Source: Perognathus longimembris pacificus
Taxonomy: Eukaryota > Chordata > Mammalia > Rodentia > Heteromyidae
Length of the DNA stretch: 64,000 nucleotides
Direction of reading: 5' to 3'
Assembly (NCBI RefSeq): GCF_023159225.1
Contig: NC_063167.1
Coordinates: 21,765,360-21,829,359, forward strand
In this document: positions 33,783-44,639 of the stretch, piece after piece
Numbering within the stretch: position 1 is the stretch's first letter
How the letters are laid out: every line of letters starts with the position of its first letter
Translations under genes and position numbers: made by a program
Notes under the pieces: model-generated
Database searches by the model: none
Told to the model about the DNA's origin: nothing
What the model saw: the letters and a program-made list of their open reading frames with translations, nothing else

Positions 33783-34026
33783 TGAGCACAAATGGCTTAG
33801 ATCTATAATCCTAGCTACTTAGGAGGCTGAGATCTGAGGATTGCAGCTCAAAGCCAGTCCCAGCAGACAAGTCTGAGAAATTCTTATCTCTAACTAGCAA
33901 AAAGCCAGAAGCGGAGGTATGGCTCAAGTGGTAGAGTGCAAGCCTTGAGCAGAAATAAATAAATAAACAAGAGCTTGAAGCTCTCAATTCAATCCCCAGT
34001 AACAGCATTAAAAAAAAAAAAAAAAA
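33783..34026 (+). mobile_element. B1/ID composite SINE, sense, full length
   Basis: 'gatctataatcctagctact', 'taggaggctgagatctgagg' and 'agccagaagcggaggtatgg' into 'ctcaagtggtagagtgcaag', then an A tail at 34009-34026. It abuts the right edge of the L2. Confidence 0.9.
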
Positions 34027-34299
34027 GGTTTGGTACAGATCTTGGGGAAAGATCTGGGTTAGCCAGGATGGGAGCGGAGCTGGCTGAAAACTCCCATGTC
34101 ACCTAGGAGAAAGTCCAGGTTTGGAGAGAACTCTATGCCATGATGCTAGCTGTTGATGCAGAGGGTGAGACTGTCATCCTCCCCTCACTGTGCCCCTGGC
34201 AGAGGAGACGAGAACCACTTCAAACACCCAGTGCCCCCTATCCTACCCAGGTACCTGCAGTACCCCCTTCTTTGGGGACTTGTCTGGGGCCTGTTTTCC

Positions 34300-34480
34300 A
34301 CTCTTCTCAGTTTAATACATTTTAATCAGAAAATTAATCAGGAAACACCAGTTCGGCAGGTAATTGAACAATGAAGAGACAGGATAATTGCTGTTTAGTC
34401 TAATTAACTTTGTTAAGTCTTTACTGGTAATAGAGAGTTGCTATGTAGAATTTACTAAGTGTCCTGCCACAGAAAACTCA
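34300..34480. promoter_or_regulatory. Candidate conserved noncoding element, TAAT-rich
   Basis: 'ttaatcagaaaattaatcag', 'caggtaattgaacaatgaag' and 'tagtctaattaactttgtta' give at least five homeodomain-like TAAT/ATTA cores in 140 bases of repeat-free sequence. A SOX-like ACAATG also lies here. Confidence 0.35.
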
Positions 34481-35425
34481 GTTCCTATTCAAGGGAAAAA
34501 TTGCATCTTCTGTCTTTATGTCACTGCTAGAAAAGCCCAGGAATCCCGCCCATCTCAGGAAAGCCCCCGAGACTCTTGGATAACCACTGTGAGACCTAAA
34601 AGACAGATGTCACCCTCAGAGTCTGCTTGGGTGAGGAAGAGAAGCACTAGGCCTTACCATGACAATTATGCCAAGAGCTATGACCATCATGGCCCTTGTT
34701 GTCCTGGGAAGTCCTCTTCGCCACCCTCCTGGGGACTGTTGGCACCCTGTAACTGACTTTTAGCACCTGTCCATGGGCACTGATGGGCTTGGGTTGCTTT
34801 AGCCAGTCTGTCACAAGTGATATTTATTTTAATGTTCTTTGTTATGTCCAACATCAAGAGGCCAAACAGATATTAAATTTACATAGATCCTGAATGTCAA
34901 CCAGGGGAGAGGTGACAGTGAAATATTTCAAGTCAAAGGGAAGTACAGTTTGTTCATGACCAGGAGGTGTCAGTTGACAGGCAGAGAAATGAAGGGTGAC
35001 AGGTGCCTGGTTTGCCTCCTAGGAGAGAGCCTCTCTCGCTGCTGGAAGTTTACTTCTCATCCAGGTTGCCAACACCTCTGAGCGTTTCTAAAGACCATCT
35101 TGAGTGCTCCAATAATGGGCCTCTGGGAATGTCTCCTTATAGCTGCCCCGGTCTCCAATGAGGTCACCAGGCTTCTGAGCCCAGCCATACTTTCCTGCTC
35201 ACCTACAGTGCCCACCTCAGATGCTCTTTCTTGGATTGCCTGTTCTTTCTAAACCTTAGCTCTCTGCAGACCTAACTATGTAAAACAGAAGGAACCATGG
35301 ACACTGTTTCAGGCAGGATGATGGGATAGGATTAAAAGAGGCTGGGTTCCAGGGGACATTGACTCTGAGTACATGCCCATAGTTCTGGGTCCCAGGAGTT
35401 TGGCTATCACTTGAGTGATAATATT
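34481..35425. other. Unassigned non-coding sequence
   Basis: A 122-codon frame at 34388-34756 resembles no protein. No repeat is recognised. Confidence 0.4.
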
Positions 35426-35427
35426 AA

Positions 35428-35550
35428 CAGCTGAGTATGGTAGTATCTGCCTCTAATCCCAGCTACTCAGAAGGCAGAAACAGGAGGATCTTGAATAACA
35501 TGAGAAGGCAAACCCAGGCAAAAACAAAGACCTCGCCTCAAAACCAAACT
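35428..35550 (+). mobile_element. B1-like SINE
   Basis: 'agctgagtatggtagtatct', 'ctaatcccagctactcagaa' and 'ggcagaaacaggaggatctt' followed by an A-rich end 'gacctcgcctcaaaaccaaa'. Confidence 0.8.
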
Positions 35551-35798
35551 AAGCTGGGCACTGGTGGTTCACTGGTGGTAATCATAGCTAGTCAGGAAGC
35601 TGAGATCTGAGGATGCTGGTTCAAAGCCAGCCCAAGTAGGAAAGTCCATGAGACTCTTATCTCCAGTTGACAACCAGAAAACAGAAAGTGGTCCTGTGGC
35701 TCAAAGTGGTAAAGCTCATAGCGACAACACCCAAGCCCTGGGTTCAAGCCCTATGAACAAAAAAACAAAAGAAAGAAAGAGAGAGAGAGAGAGAGAAA
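35551..35798 (+). mobile_element. B1/ID composite SINE with (GA)n tail
   Basis: 'agctgggcactggtggttca', 'aggaagctgagatctgagga' and 'gtggtcctgtggctcaaagt', then the A-rich tail and GAAA/GA repeats to 35798. Confidence 0.88.
35762..35798 (+). repeat. (GAAA)/(GA)n tract
   Basis: An A-rich SINE tail that turns into AGAG repeats. Confidence 0.88.
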
Positions 35799-35799
35799 G

Positions 35800-35878
35800 T
35801 CTAAGAACAAAAGGATTCAAGTGGTAGAGCACCAGTTATGAGATCCTGGGTCAATTTCCAATACCACACACAAAAAAA
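35800..35878 (+). mobile_element. ID-like SINE monomer
   Basis: 'aggattcaagtggtagagca', 'ccagttatgagatcctgggt' and 'caatttccaataccacacac' is a partial ID unit with a short A tail. Confidence 0.65.
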
Positions 35879-36109
35879 GTTAAATATTGGGGCTGGGAAT
35901 ATGGCCCAGTGGTAGAGTACTTGCCTCGCATACATGAAGCCCTGGGTTCGACTCCTCAGCACCACATATATAGAAATAAGCCAGAAGTGGGGCTGTGGTT
36001 CAAGTGGTAGAGTGCTAGCCTTGAGCAAAAAAAAAAAAAGCCAGGGACAATGCTCAGACTGTGACTTCAAGCCCCAGGACTGGCAAAAAAAAAAAAAAAG
36101 TTAAATATT
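35879..36109 (+). mobile_element. ID-dimer SINE with target-site duplication
   Basis: 'ggctgggaatatggcccagt', 'ctgggttcgactcctcagca' and 'agccagaagtggggctgtgg' with two A tracts. GTTAAATATT, preceded by A, flanks it at 35879-35888 and 36100-36109. The insertion went into the A tail of the preceding ID unit. Confidence 0.92.
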
Positions 36110-36284
36110 AATACCCAATGCTATTAACCTCACGACTGCTACTACCAAATCCCTGGCCTGCTATTCCTCAGAAACCTCACTGAAGATGTCTAATGCAGGG
36201 AAATGCAGCAGACTTGGGTGCAAGGAACTGTTACCATAGCCACTGGAACTCCCAAACCCAGCCTCAAAACCTCTCATTGGCTAC

Positions 36285-36720
36285 TGCTGTTGTAAGGTGA
36301 ATCTAGGCAGTGAGGTTACAGAGAAGTCACATTGTGAGAGGTCAAACTGAGAGTCTTTATTAGAAAGCTGCCAACTGCAGGTGAACTATTGTCACACAGA
36401 CCTGCAGCCCTAGGAATACAGTTAACACTGTTAGAAAACAGCCATGAGAACAGGAGAGGAAAGAAAGAGCAGAAACAATACCAACTACCCAGATCAACCC
36501 CAAAAGAGAGCTGAAGTGGGAAGCCATGTTGACCGGAGGAGAGACAGGAGACAGGACACAGCACCAGATGCCTGGCATAATAGCATCTGAGCTGGCCTAC
36601 CCCAGGGTCACAGGAAACTTGAGAGTCTCCCAAGTTCAAGGCACAGGACTGACAGGTCCAGTAACCTAACATGCAATTCCCACCCCTGCCTCTAGGAATT
36701 CAGACACTCCCATTACCTGG
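36285..36720 (-). mobile_element. Candidate solitary retroviral-type LTR
   Basis: On the minus strand an AATAAA (complement of tttatt at 36356-36361) is followed about 20-60 bases later by 'cacaatgtgacttctctgta', and the upstream part is C/T-rich, as in the U3, R and U5 parts of an LTR. I cannot place the family or show terminal TG/CA with a duplication. The antisense frame across it resembles no protein. Confidence 0.35.
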
Positions 36721-36906
36721 GAGGTGGAACTTCCCCTTCCTCCACCATGAAGACAAAATGATGCCATTAAACCCAATTCCCTATCCACATGACCAAGATG
36801 GTGCCTGTTAGACCCAGCATCCCCACTTTACTGCCAGCCTTTCCGCTCTTGGTGTCCAGGCCTGCCTCTCTAATCCTCACATCCTATCCCAACGATGCAC
36901 CCAGTG

Positions 36907-36979
36907 AAACTAAATCACACACAGACACACACACACACACACACGTGCGCTCGCACGCCCGCGCGCACACACACACACA
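36907..36979 (+). repeat. CA repeat with GC-rich alternating core
   Basis: CACACA units surround 'cgtgcgctcgcacgcccgcg' with 'cgcaca', an alternating purine-pyrimidine block with Z-DNA potential and dense CpG. Confidence 0.92.
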
Positions 36980-37099
36980 GGAACTTCTCCAAGAAGGCAT
37001 CAGAGTGATGGGATCAGAATCCCACCAAATACTTCCCATCATCTGCGAGCAAACAGCAGGTACAGCTGCTAATATGTGTCCCCAATGTGCAACCAATGC

Positions 37100-37330
37100 A
37101 ACAATCTTTACAGGTACCAGGCAGCCTCTGTCCGGATTTAGACAGGAAACGTTTCTCTAAAGGAAACATAATTTGCAGAGACATGGTTTCCGCTAAAATA
37201 CTTCCTGATTTACATTACTGAGCGGTACACCTAAGGGTTCAGTCTGAAGCAATTGCATTTCCATCTCCTGCAAGAACGGAGAGAGAGAACCTGCTGCTCA
37301 TTTACATAACTACAAGGGCCCACTCAAGAG
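37100..37330. promoter_or_regulatory. Candidate conserved noncoding element
   Basis: Repeat-free sequence with an octamer-like 'gaagcaattgcatttccatc', 'tgctcatttacataactaca' and 'aacataatttgcagagacat'. There is no open frame and no repeat family. Confidence 0.3.
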
Positions 37331-38678
37331 GTTCGGCCAAGAACAAAGGGACAGCCTGCCCTAAAGCTGAAATTCCAGTCTCCACCCTTAAAGACAGAAG
37401 CCACACAATTTAAAAAAAAAAGTTTCCAGTTTCAAATATCCTAAAACCAAGTCTCTCCCAGGCACAGAGTTACATAAGGAGTGGAAGGAGGGCACTGTAA
37501 TTAAGGGCTGGGATGATACCCATTCAACTCTAGTCTCGCTCAAGCCCAGCTCGAGCCTCTGCACACATAATGGGTTCTTAAGAAATCATCTGAATGAGAC
37601 TGCACAGAGCCAGTGAGTGTGAGCCCCGGATGAAGAGTGGCAGACATGAAAAGCAGAGAAGGCTTGCAGGCAGGCCTGTGAATGCAAACCAAAAGGAGCC
37701 TGAGAGGTTGCCTCTTTCTCACCCAGGATGATGCAATGGTTTGTTTAGAGCAGCTGAGTTCCAAGGGTCTTCAGCCCTGAGTACCCATGCCAGCCCCCAT
37801 GAGAGCTCATGGCTCTGGGTTCAGTGTTAAGAGTGACTTGAGTGATCATCGTCATAGCCAATGCATGCATTGCTGCTGTGTTATTGACGTATGTCATCAT
37901 CTGAACGGCACCCTTGAGGAAGATACTGTAGTACAAGCAGGACTTGCTGAAAAGCACCAGCTCATTTGGGTGCCCAAATTAACGAAAGCCAGAGAGAAGC
38001 TTGCCACCGCTGCCTCCATGTTCGCACCAGTGTTTTTTTACTCTGAGCTGATCTCTACAGTTGCTTTGTCAATCACCTTGAAATCCAGAAAGGACAGAAC
38101 TCCTTCAGAACATGTTTACAAGGAGGGATGAAGGAAATTTCCTCCACGGAAAGGAACAACAGAGAAGCCCCTGGATAGACTACCCATCAGCCAACAAGGA
38201 CTTGCTTTTCTTGAGTATATTGCTCCCTTCTCTAAATGTCTCTCATCATCACCCTGCCAAACATGGATGAGGACTGTTCATAGTTAAATGTTGCTTTTGT
38301 TCCCTACCTAATTCTTTGCCTACTCAAACCTTTTGAAAGCTTGTGTTTGTATCCTGGAGATGGCTTAAGTGTTGTTACTTTGCCTCTTCCCATGCCATGT
38401 AATAAAACTCCTTCCTCTCCCTTTGCCTCATGTCTTTATTTGGCACACAGAGGCAAGTATCTGACTTGCGATGTGGAACGTTCTAAGTTCCTGAAACTCA
38501 GGTTTGTGTCATCACCACCTCCAATGAATAAGGCACAGAGAAGTTAAGATATGTGCTCAAGGTCATAAAGCTAGTGTGACCAGAACTGAGGTGGGCCAAG
38601 GAGATCCTGCAGGGAAAGGTCCTGAGGTCTGTCAAACTGGGGTACAGGGTTCATGACAGGAAGAGGAGGAGGAAGCAC
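37331..38678. other. Mostly unassigned; possible LTR end and L2 3' end
   Basis: 'catgtaataaaactccttcc' near 38395 resembles an LTR polyadenylation region. 'aaggcacagagaagttaaga' with 'gctcaaggtcataaagctag' at 38528-38575 resembles the L2/MIR 3' segment. Neither can be extended. Frames of 60-114 codons resemble no protein. Confidence 0.35.
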
Positions 38679-38821
38679 AGGAGGAGGAGGAGGAGGAGGA
38701 GGAGGAGGAGGAGGAGGAGGAGGAGGAGGAGGAGGAGGAGGAGGAGGAGGAAGAGGAGGAGGAAGAGGAGGAAGAGGAGGAGGAGGAGGGAGGAAGAGGA
38801 GGAATAAGGGGAAGAAGAGGA
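38661..38821 (+). repeat. (GGA)n polypurine tract
   Basis: Positions 38679-38804 are wholly purine on this strand, with perfect GGA units from about 38680 to 38750 and GAA-interrupted units after. It yields artefactual poly-Gly (+) and poly-Ser (-) frames. It can form triplex DNA. Confidence 0.95.
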
Positions 38822-39447
38822 TACAAATGACTATTTTAGGACACGTGTAGAAAACTTTATTAGTAAAGCAAAGGACAATGTACCCTCAAACGTGCATGTG
38901 GGTGCACCTGAAAAGTGGCATGCAGAGCATTCATGAGGCATTCATGGTGGAAAAGTGAACTTGAAGGATAAGGTGAGTTCTCCCTTTTGTTCCAGACACT
39001 CGGCATGTTTCAATCCATCTTGCTGTCATACTACTTTGACATTATCAGCTGGGCCTAGAGACACCAAGTCTGGTCAGTTTACTAAATTTTGGTCACTGTG
39101 ACATAGGCACCTGTTCTCTTTGAGGGTCTCCTCAAACCAAGCATGAGTTTTACTCAATGCTCCTCCTAAGACAGGTAGCCTTTCTTCAAGATAAATATTT
39201 TTCCCTTGCAAACATTTCTATGATCAAAAGAACCATTTTATCTAGTGTTTTTCCCCCCAGGATAAGAGTCTTTCTTTAAGATATTCTTAGTTCCCAATGC
39301 TTAGTAATCATTGGCAAGGTCAGAGGAAGAGAGTTGCCTTTTTTTTTTAATTATATGTCACAGCTCTGTAAGGGAATTGTGACATCAAAAAGAAAGGCAT
39401 ATATGTTCCTAATCAAGTTCCTCATTAATACAGTGTTCCTGATTCTT

Positions 39448-39640
39448 GTGCCAGGCACCAGTGGCCCATACCTGTAATCCTAACTACTCAGGAGGCTGAG
39501 ATCCAAGGATTCCAGTTTGAAGCCAATCCCAGAGAGGAAAGTACATGATACTCTTATCTCCAATAAACTACACTGAAAAGGCTAGAAGTGGTACTGTGGC
39601 TCAAGGGGTAGAGTGCTAGCCTAGTTCAAGCCCTAGGAGT
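39448..39640 (+). mobile_element. B1/ID composite SINE
   Basis: 'ggcccatacctgtaatccta', 'actactcaggaggctgagat' and 'aagtggtactgtggctcaag' with 'caagccctaggagtagca'. Its tail has become the (GAA)n tract. Confidence 0.88.
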
Positions 39641-39643
39641 AGC

Positions 39644-39735
39644 AAGAAGAAGAAGAAGAAGAAGAAGAAGAAGAAGAAGAAGAAGAAGAAGAAGAAGAAG
39701 AAGAAGAAGAAGAAGAAGAAGAAGAAGAAGAAGAA
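39644..39735 (+). repeat. (GAA)n microsatellite, about 30 units, uninterrupted
   Basis: A perfect AAG/GAA tract of about 92 bases starts exactly where the SINE A tail should be. Perfect GAA tracts of this length are triplex-forming and prone to length change. Confidence 0.96.
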
Positions 39736-39739
39736 CTTT

Positions 39740-41615
39740 CCTTGCAAAAATCAGACAGTGCACCAGATGTGATTGTAATCAGCCCATCCTTCAAGTGAAG
39801 AACGACCTCAATTACATTCTAGGAGGTAATGAATGAATGTCAAGGCCTAAATTCCTAAGCACTGCTTGTAGTAGGAACTTAGAAGCTGCTGTTATTTAAA
39901 AGAGCCGACTCTTCACTTGGGCTGTGGGGGCCCAGTGGGGAATCAACAAGACAACAAGTTAGCATCTCTGCCTTCATTTGGTATCTGTCCTCCTGTGCTA
40001 CCTGAAAGCTTTAAGTCAGATTCATTCCCAACTCTGCACATAGACATGTTCATCATTTAAGGAGCATTTGTCTGAAACCGGTAATCCTTCAGGGCTGAAC
40101 TCACCTATGTAGGAGTAATGAAGGTATTTTTCAAGATTTGCAGGGCCACCATCATCATCAACAATTATTCAACCATCACCATTTACAATGTCCTGCTCCA
40201 GGACCCTGTGCCTCCAGCAGCACTTGGAAGTTTCTAGTCCTTATCCTACACCCAACAGCACAGTGAGCCCCACACCCTGTGATGAGACTGCCTCCTCCCA
40301 AGCACCATCTCAAGAGGAAAACCAAACTGTCCCCTCTAGTGATACTCTAGAACCTCCCAGAACCAGACAGACCTAAGATAATCACCAACCAGACCTCCAT
40401 GTAGCTGAGCCTGCTTAGCCACGCATACCTCTTGCGCTACCCCAGTTCTTCCTCTATTTGAGCCTGGAGTTCAGGTCAGCTCCTTGGAAGGGAACACTGG
40501 TCCCTCTGACTCCCTAGCACTGCGAGATAGGACATACAAAGTTCCTTTCCAACTTCGTTTATAAATCCGACTGTTCATGAGGCCTGAGTCTAGAGCAGCT
40601 AGAAAAGAAAACCAGAGAGCTGCTGCATACCTTCCTATGCAAACCAGAAGCCAGGAAGCCTTCTCGGGCTTCTCAGGATAGAAAGGTCAAGCTCCAAGGA
40701 TCTTTGTCTCTGATCACGCACCCATGTAAGAAACAGCACATGGCCAGAGCTGACTGGACCCGGTTTGACAGATTCAGAGAAATCAGGTTCCCCTATGGAC
40801 AACTCCAACCACATACACACATCTTTCTCTAGAGTTAAGGTCCCAGCATAAGGCCACCAACAACAGTAGCTTGCACCAGGAAAGGGCTCAGTCCAGCAGC
40901 CCACAGGCCCCTCCACTGCACCCTTTATCACGGCACTTGCCTAGGATCCTTCTTCACCTTGAAGGAGGTAATTCAATCTTCAGGGCAGGAAGGATGGAAA
41001 ACAAAGCCATGGCAGGGCAAATAGAGCAGGAATCCCTGAGAGCACACAAGGGCACTGAGGCCAGAAGGGAGCATCTTTCTGATGAGGTCATTGATTAGGA
41101 TACACAAACAATACAAAGTGTACTTTGAACAAGTGAATAAGCTCAGCCTCTCTATTACATTTCCTAATTCCCACCCTCTTCCCACCTTTCTCAAATAGTA
41201 TTTTGTCGGGATCTAAACGATCCCTTTCTCCCTGATCTCCCGGGGAGAATGCTTGAACCCTAAAATCTATGAAAGAGCACTCGGTCTTGCCTTCCGCCGG
41301 CAGAAGGCCAAGGCGTACTCTCATGGACTTGCGCTAAGTTGAGGAAAGGTTGCTGAAGCCTCCCCTCCCCCCCGTCCCCTCACATGTTACCAGGAGCGGG
41401 GGCGGAAAGAAGGCATCAGGGACACTCTGCGATGGTGGGATGCGTCTCAGCCCTCCAAGGGCGGGCCAGGGAAATTTATTATGATGACAAAGGCGGAAGG
41501 GGAAGGACTTGGGGTGACTGACTGATTGGCTGACTGTGCTGCCCCAAGTGATCATGGGACTTCTTTGGGGGCTGGACAACCCTATCATGGTGGCAAGCAC
41601 ATGTTTGCCTCCCGA
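39740..41615. other. Non-coding, mostly single-copy in appearance
   Basis: No SINE, LINE or LTR is recognised. CpG density rises modestly between 41.2 and 41.75 kb, but too weakly to call a CpG island. Frames up to 98 codons resemble nothing. Confidence 0.4.
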
Positions 41616-41620
41616 GGGGC

Positions 41621-41641
41621 GGGGGGGGGGGGGGGGGGGGG
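41621..41641 (+). repeat. Poly(G) run, about 21 bases
   Basis: An uninterrupted G run preceded by 'gaggggc'. It is a strong G-quadruplex candidate. Confidence 0.93.
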
Positions 41642-41927
41642 CTTCTTTTCCGGTTCAGGCCGGAAAGGTTGGAGGGGCTCCCTCCCCCATTGTCCCAGGG
41701 CTGGGGGAAGGGCAGCGTCTCGCTCTTGGCGCCCGTCTTCCACCAAGGCCAAAACAGTCCCCAACAGTATTTGATGAAAAAAATAGTCCTGGGTGGGTGT
41801 CATTATGTTATCTTCATAGATGTATAAGATACTTTGATCCTCTTCAGCTCCTCCCTTTACCACTTCCTTCCCCTCCCCCTTTATGCTGATCCCTCTTAAA
41901 CAGTCACCCTTTTATGTTCATGTTCCA

Positions 41928-41992
41928 CCATCACCATCATCATTACCACCCTCAGCATCATCATGATCATCATCTACCACCACCACCACCTC
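41928..41992 (+). repeat. (CAT)/(CCA) trinucleotide-rich tract
   Basis: Imperfect CATCATCA and CCACCACC units. The poly-Asp/Val minus-strand frame is an artefact. Confidence 0.75.
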
Positions 41993-43028
41993 AGGTCTAG
42001 ATTCCGCATGCAGATTTTGGCTTCTCTCACTTGCCAAGTTAAAACGAGGTGTCTCTGATCGGTTCTGATCCGACAGACTGATGACCTTAGCAAACAGGGA
42101 AGCTTGGAGACAGACATGCATAGCCAGGTGAAGACATATTCACAAGCCACGGAGTGAGGCCTGGAGCAGTAGAGCCTCTTCACAGGCCTCAGGAACCATC
42201 TCTCCCACCACCCTGTCTCACACTCCCAGCCTTAGAACTTAGGAACAGTAGACTCCAGTTCCAAGGCACCTGGTCTGTAGGATCGTGTGACAGCGGCCGG
42301 CGCCACCATCCTGGAAGCTCAGCTCTGCTGGTACCCCTTACAGAAGCTGAAGTTCTCGGGGGCTGAGTGAGTCTCCTGACATCACAGCAGCTAGAATAAG
42401 TGCACTTGGGATTTGAGCCAAAGTCTGGCCATGATTGAGAGCCTCAGCCACAAATCTGCACCACACTACAGGGGCTTCTGGGTGGCAGCCGGACCTCCCA
42501 CATCCATGAGGACCCAAAGGCCTACCCTTAAGCCATGGACTCTGAATTCATGCCCAACCCTTACCCATACACACCTGTGCTCAGCGGTGGTCCTGTGGAG
42601 CCAAGAGCACAGGGGCTGAACAGAGCACTCTGTCCCTTCTGGGAAGCTAGTATCCCTCCAGTGCTAAGGAAGCAGTAGAGCCGCTGACCTGCCCAGAGAA
42701 GGGCCTGGCCTGTCGCTTCTCATTAGGCCAGAGAGGACAGGAGACAGCTTGGCCCATGGCTCACTACAGTGTCTTCCGCCATGAGCGCAAGAGGCGCATG
42801 GTGCAGGCACTGTGGCTGCCAGCTCCCCGTCACCTTGTCTCTTCCCAGTGCCTCGCCCTCCCTGCCTGATAACTCCGGGAACCTACACTGACCAGCAGCC
42901 TCCAGCACGGAGATCCACGCTCCCTGCCTCTCACAGCAGCACGAGTGGCTAAGGCTGTTTAAGGAAAGCAAAATGTTTCAGAGCCCAAAAGGTAATTAGT
43001 ATCGAAGGAGCACAAGTTTGGCCAGGTT
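41993..43028. other. Unassigned non-coding sequence
   Basis: A short CpG-rich spot 'acagcggccggcgccaccat' lies at 42290-42309. It is isolated and not part of a CpG island. No gene or repeat is recognised. Confidence 0.4.

Positions 43029-43029
<1 letters not shown>

Positions 43030-43082
<53 letters not shown>
43030..43082 (+). repeat. (CA)n microsatellite
   Basis: About 26 perfect AC units, not preceded by a recognisable SINE. Confidence 0.96.
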
Positions 43083-43083
<1 letters not shown>

Positions 43084-43379
43084 ATTTCAAATGATTTTTA
43101 AATACTAAAGTGGAAGACAGTGCCTGGCCCAGCCTGGGAAGCCATTACGAAGGATGGAGTCCCAAGCTAAAGAGACCCAGACCCTGTCCAGCATGGCTGC
43201 CAGACAGTACTTCTTCCATCCAGACAGGAAAGGTCTTATCTGTACCCCAAAATCTGCTATACCCCCACTTGTCTTTGTGTCTTCTCATGGAGCCATAATT
43301 CTGCCAGCCACAAAACTGACATCCTCAGAATCTCCCATGGCTCTGTCCTCTCAGGCCCCCTGGTGTAGGATTGGTCCCT

Positions 43380-43690
43380 AGTCATGTCACTCAGACTCAG
43401 CCCTGCCTCTCTAGCACCTGGCCTCTGCCCTGGTCCCAGCCCTCTCCCTGACCTGAACCACTCTGTCCCTCCACCAAGCCCCTCTACCTCAAGAGTCTTC
43501 ATGTCATCCTCCTACATAGAATGCTGTCTCAGTGGCCCCTGCATTCATTCACCCTTCCTCTCCTGCACTGGGCTCAAACCCCAGTCCCAACTAGGGTCCC
43601 CATGGTCTTGGGGAAGCTTTACTTTCTCGTCTATAAAATGGCAATGCCCATACTTCCCTCCAGTGACCACATAAGCAGTTAAAGTGGGCC
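43380..43690 (+). mobile_element. L2/MIR-like fragments
   Basis: 43384-43560 has L2 3'-like composition ('cctctgccctggtcccagcc'). 43605-43665 reads 'ggggaagctttactttctcg' and 'tctataaaatggcaatgccc', as in the MIR core. Both are diverged. Confidence 0.4.
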
Positions 43691-44639
43691 CTCAAAGAGT
43701 GGCTTTGGTGTGGAGAAGCAGCTGAGCCCAGTGCTCAGAGCAAGTCTAAGACCTCTGGCTCTCTTGGTACTGTGCAACCATACACACTAGGCTCTGGAAT
43801 GCCATAAATGACTACCAATCAATTAGCCAATCAGTCAGTCAGTCAGCTCATCCCAACCTCCTGTACAAGTCTCTAATAATAAGTCCCATGCATCTGTTAA
43901 AGTACACTCAAGGCAGAGTTGGTAAGCCAATCACTTCCTTTTTTTTCTTTCTTTTTGCTTCAATCTCTCGAGACTCGAGGGGGCCCCCTTGTGCTCACAT
44001 CTGAGATTGTATGAGCAAGCCCAAAGGGGCTCTTTCCAAACCCAAGCCCTGTCCTGGCTCAGCTTGGTTTTTCACACTGACTGGCTGGTTTCCCACATGA
44101 CAGTGACTCTCTCTGCATAGCAACCAAGCAAAGACTTCCTGAGCTCCTACCACTGGCCCAGGGGGACCCAGGTGGCCAGACAGGTGGGCCACAGCCCCAG
44201 TATAGCAGGTAACAATAACAAATTCTAAATTCTACCTGTTGAGGGTGACCCGGGTGGGCGAGGGTGGGACTGAGCCATTGAGTATAGGCAGCAGTACCAG
44301 GAACCCAGCACAAAGCAAAGAGTGTAAGATGCGTAGAAAGACTAAAAATCCCAGCTGGTATTGGAGGTGCTTCCTCCCAATTCCTGTAATATTAGAATCC
44401 ACAGGGTATAGGCACACAGAGTCACAGCTGAGATCTGTTATTATTCTCAGTTCCACCACATGGGTTGATGTTGTGTATGAGCTGAGCCCTGTTCTACGTT
44501 CCTGCAGGCTGGTTCTGGACATGCTTGCTGCCCATAGCAGGACCATGCCCCCTTCAGGGGCTTTCCTTGTGTGCACCTACAACTGCTGCTGGCCTGTGAG
44601 CTCTAGATGCAATGCACGTCGGGCCTCATGGGCTCCGTG

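Noticed and set aside
38632..38826. Poly-Ser frame, with poly-Gly on the other strand
   Set aside because: Pure translation of the (GGA)n tract.
41200..41760. Possible CpG island and promoter
   Set aside because: CpG count rises only modestly, a long poly(G) run inflates the GC content, and no exon or transcription-start pattern follows.
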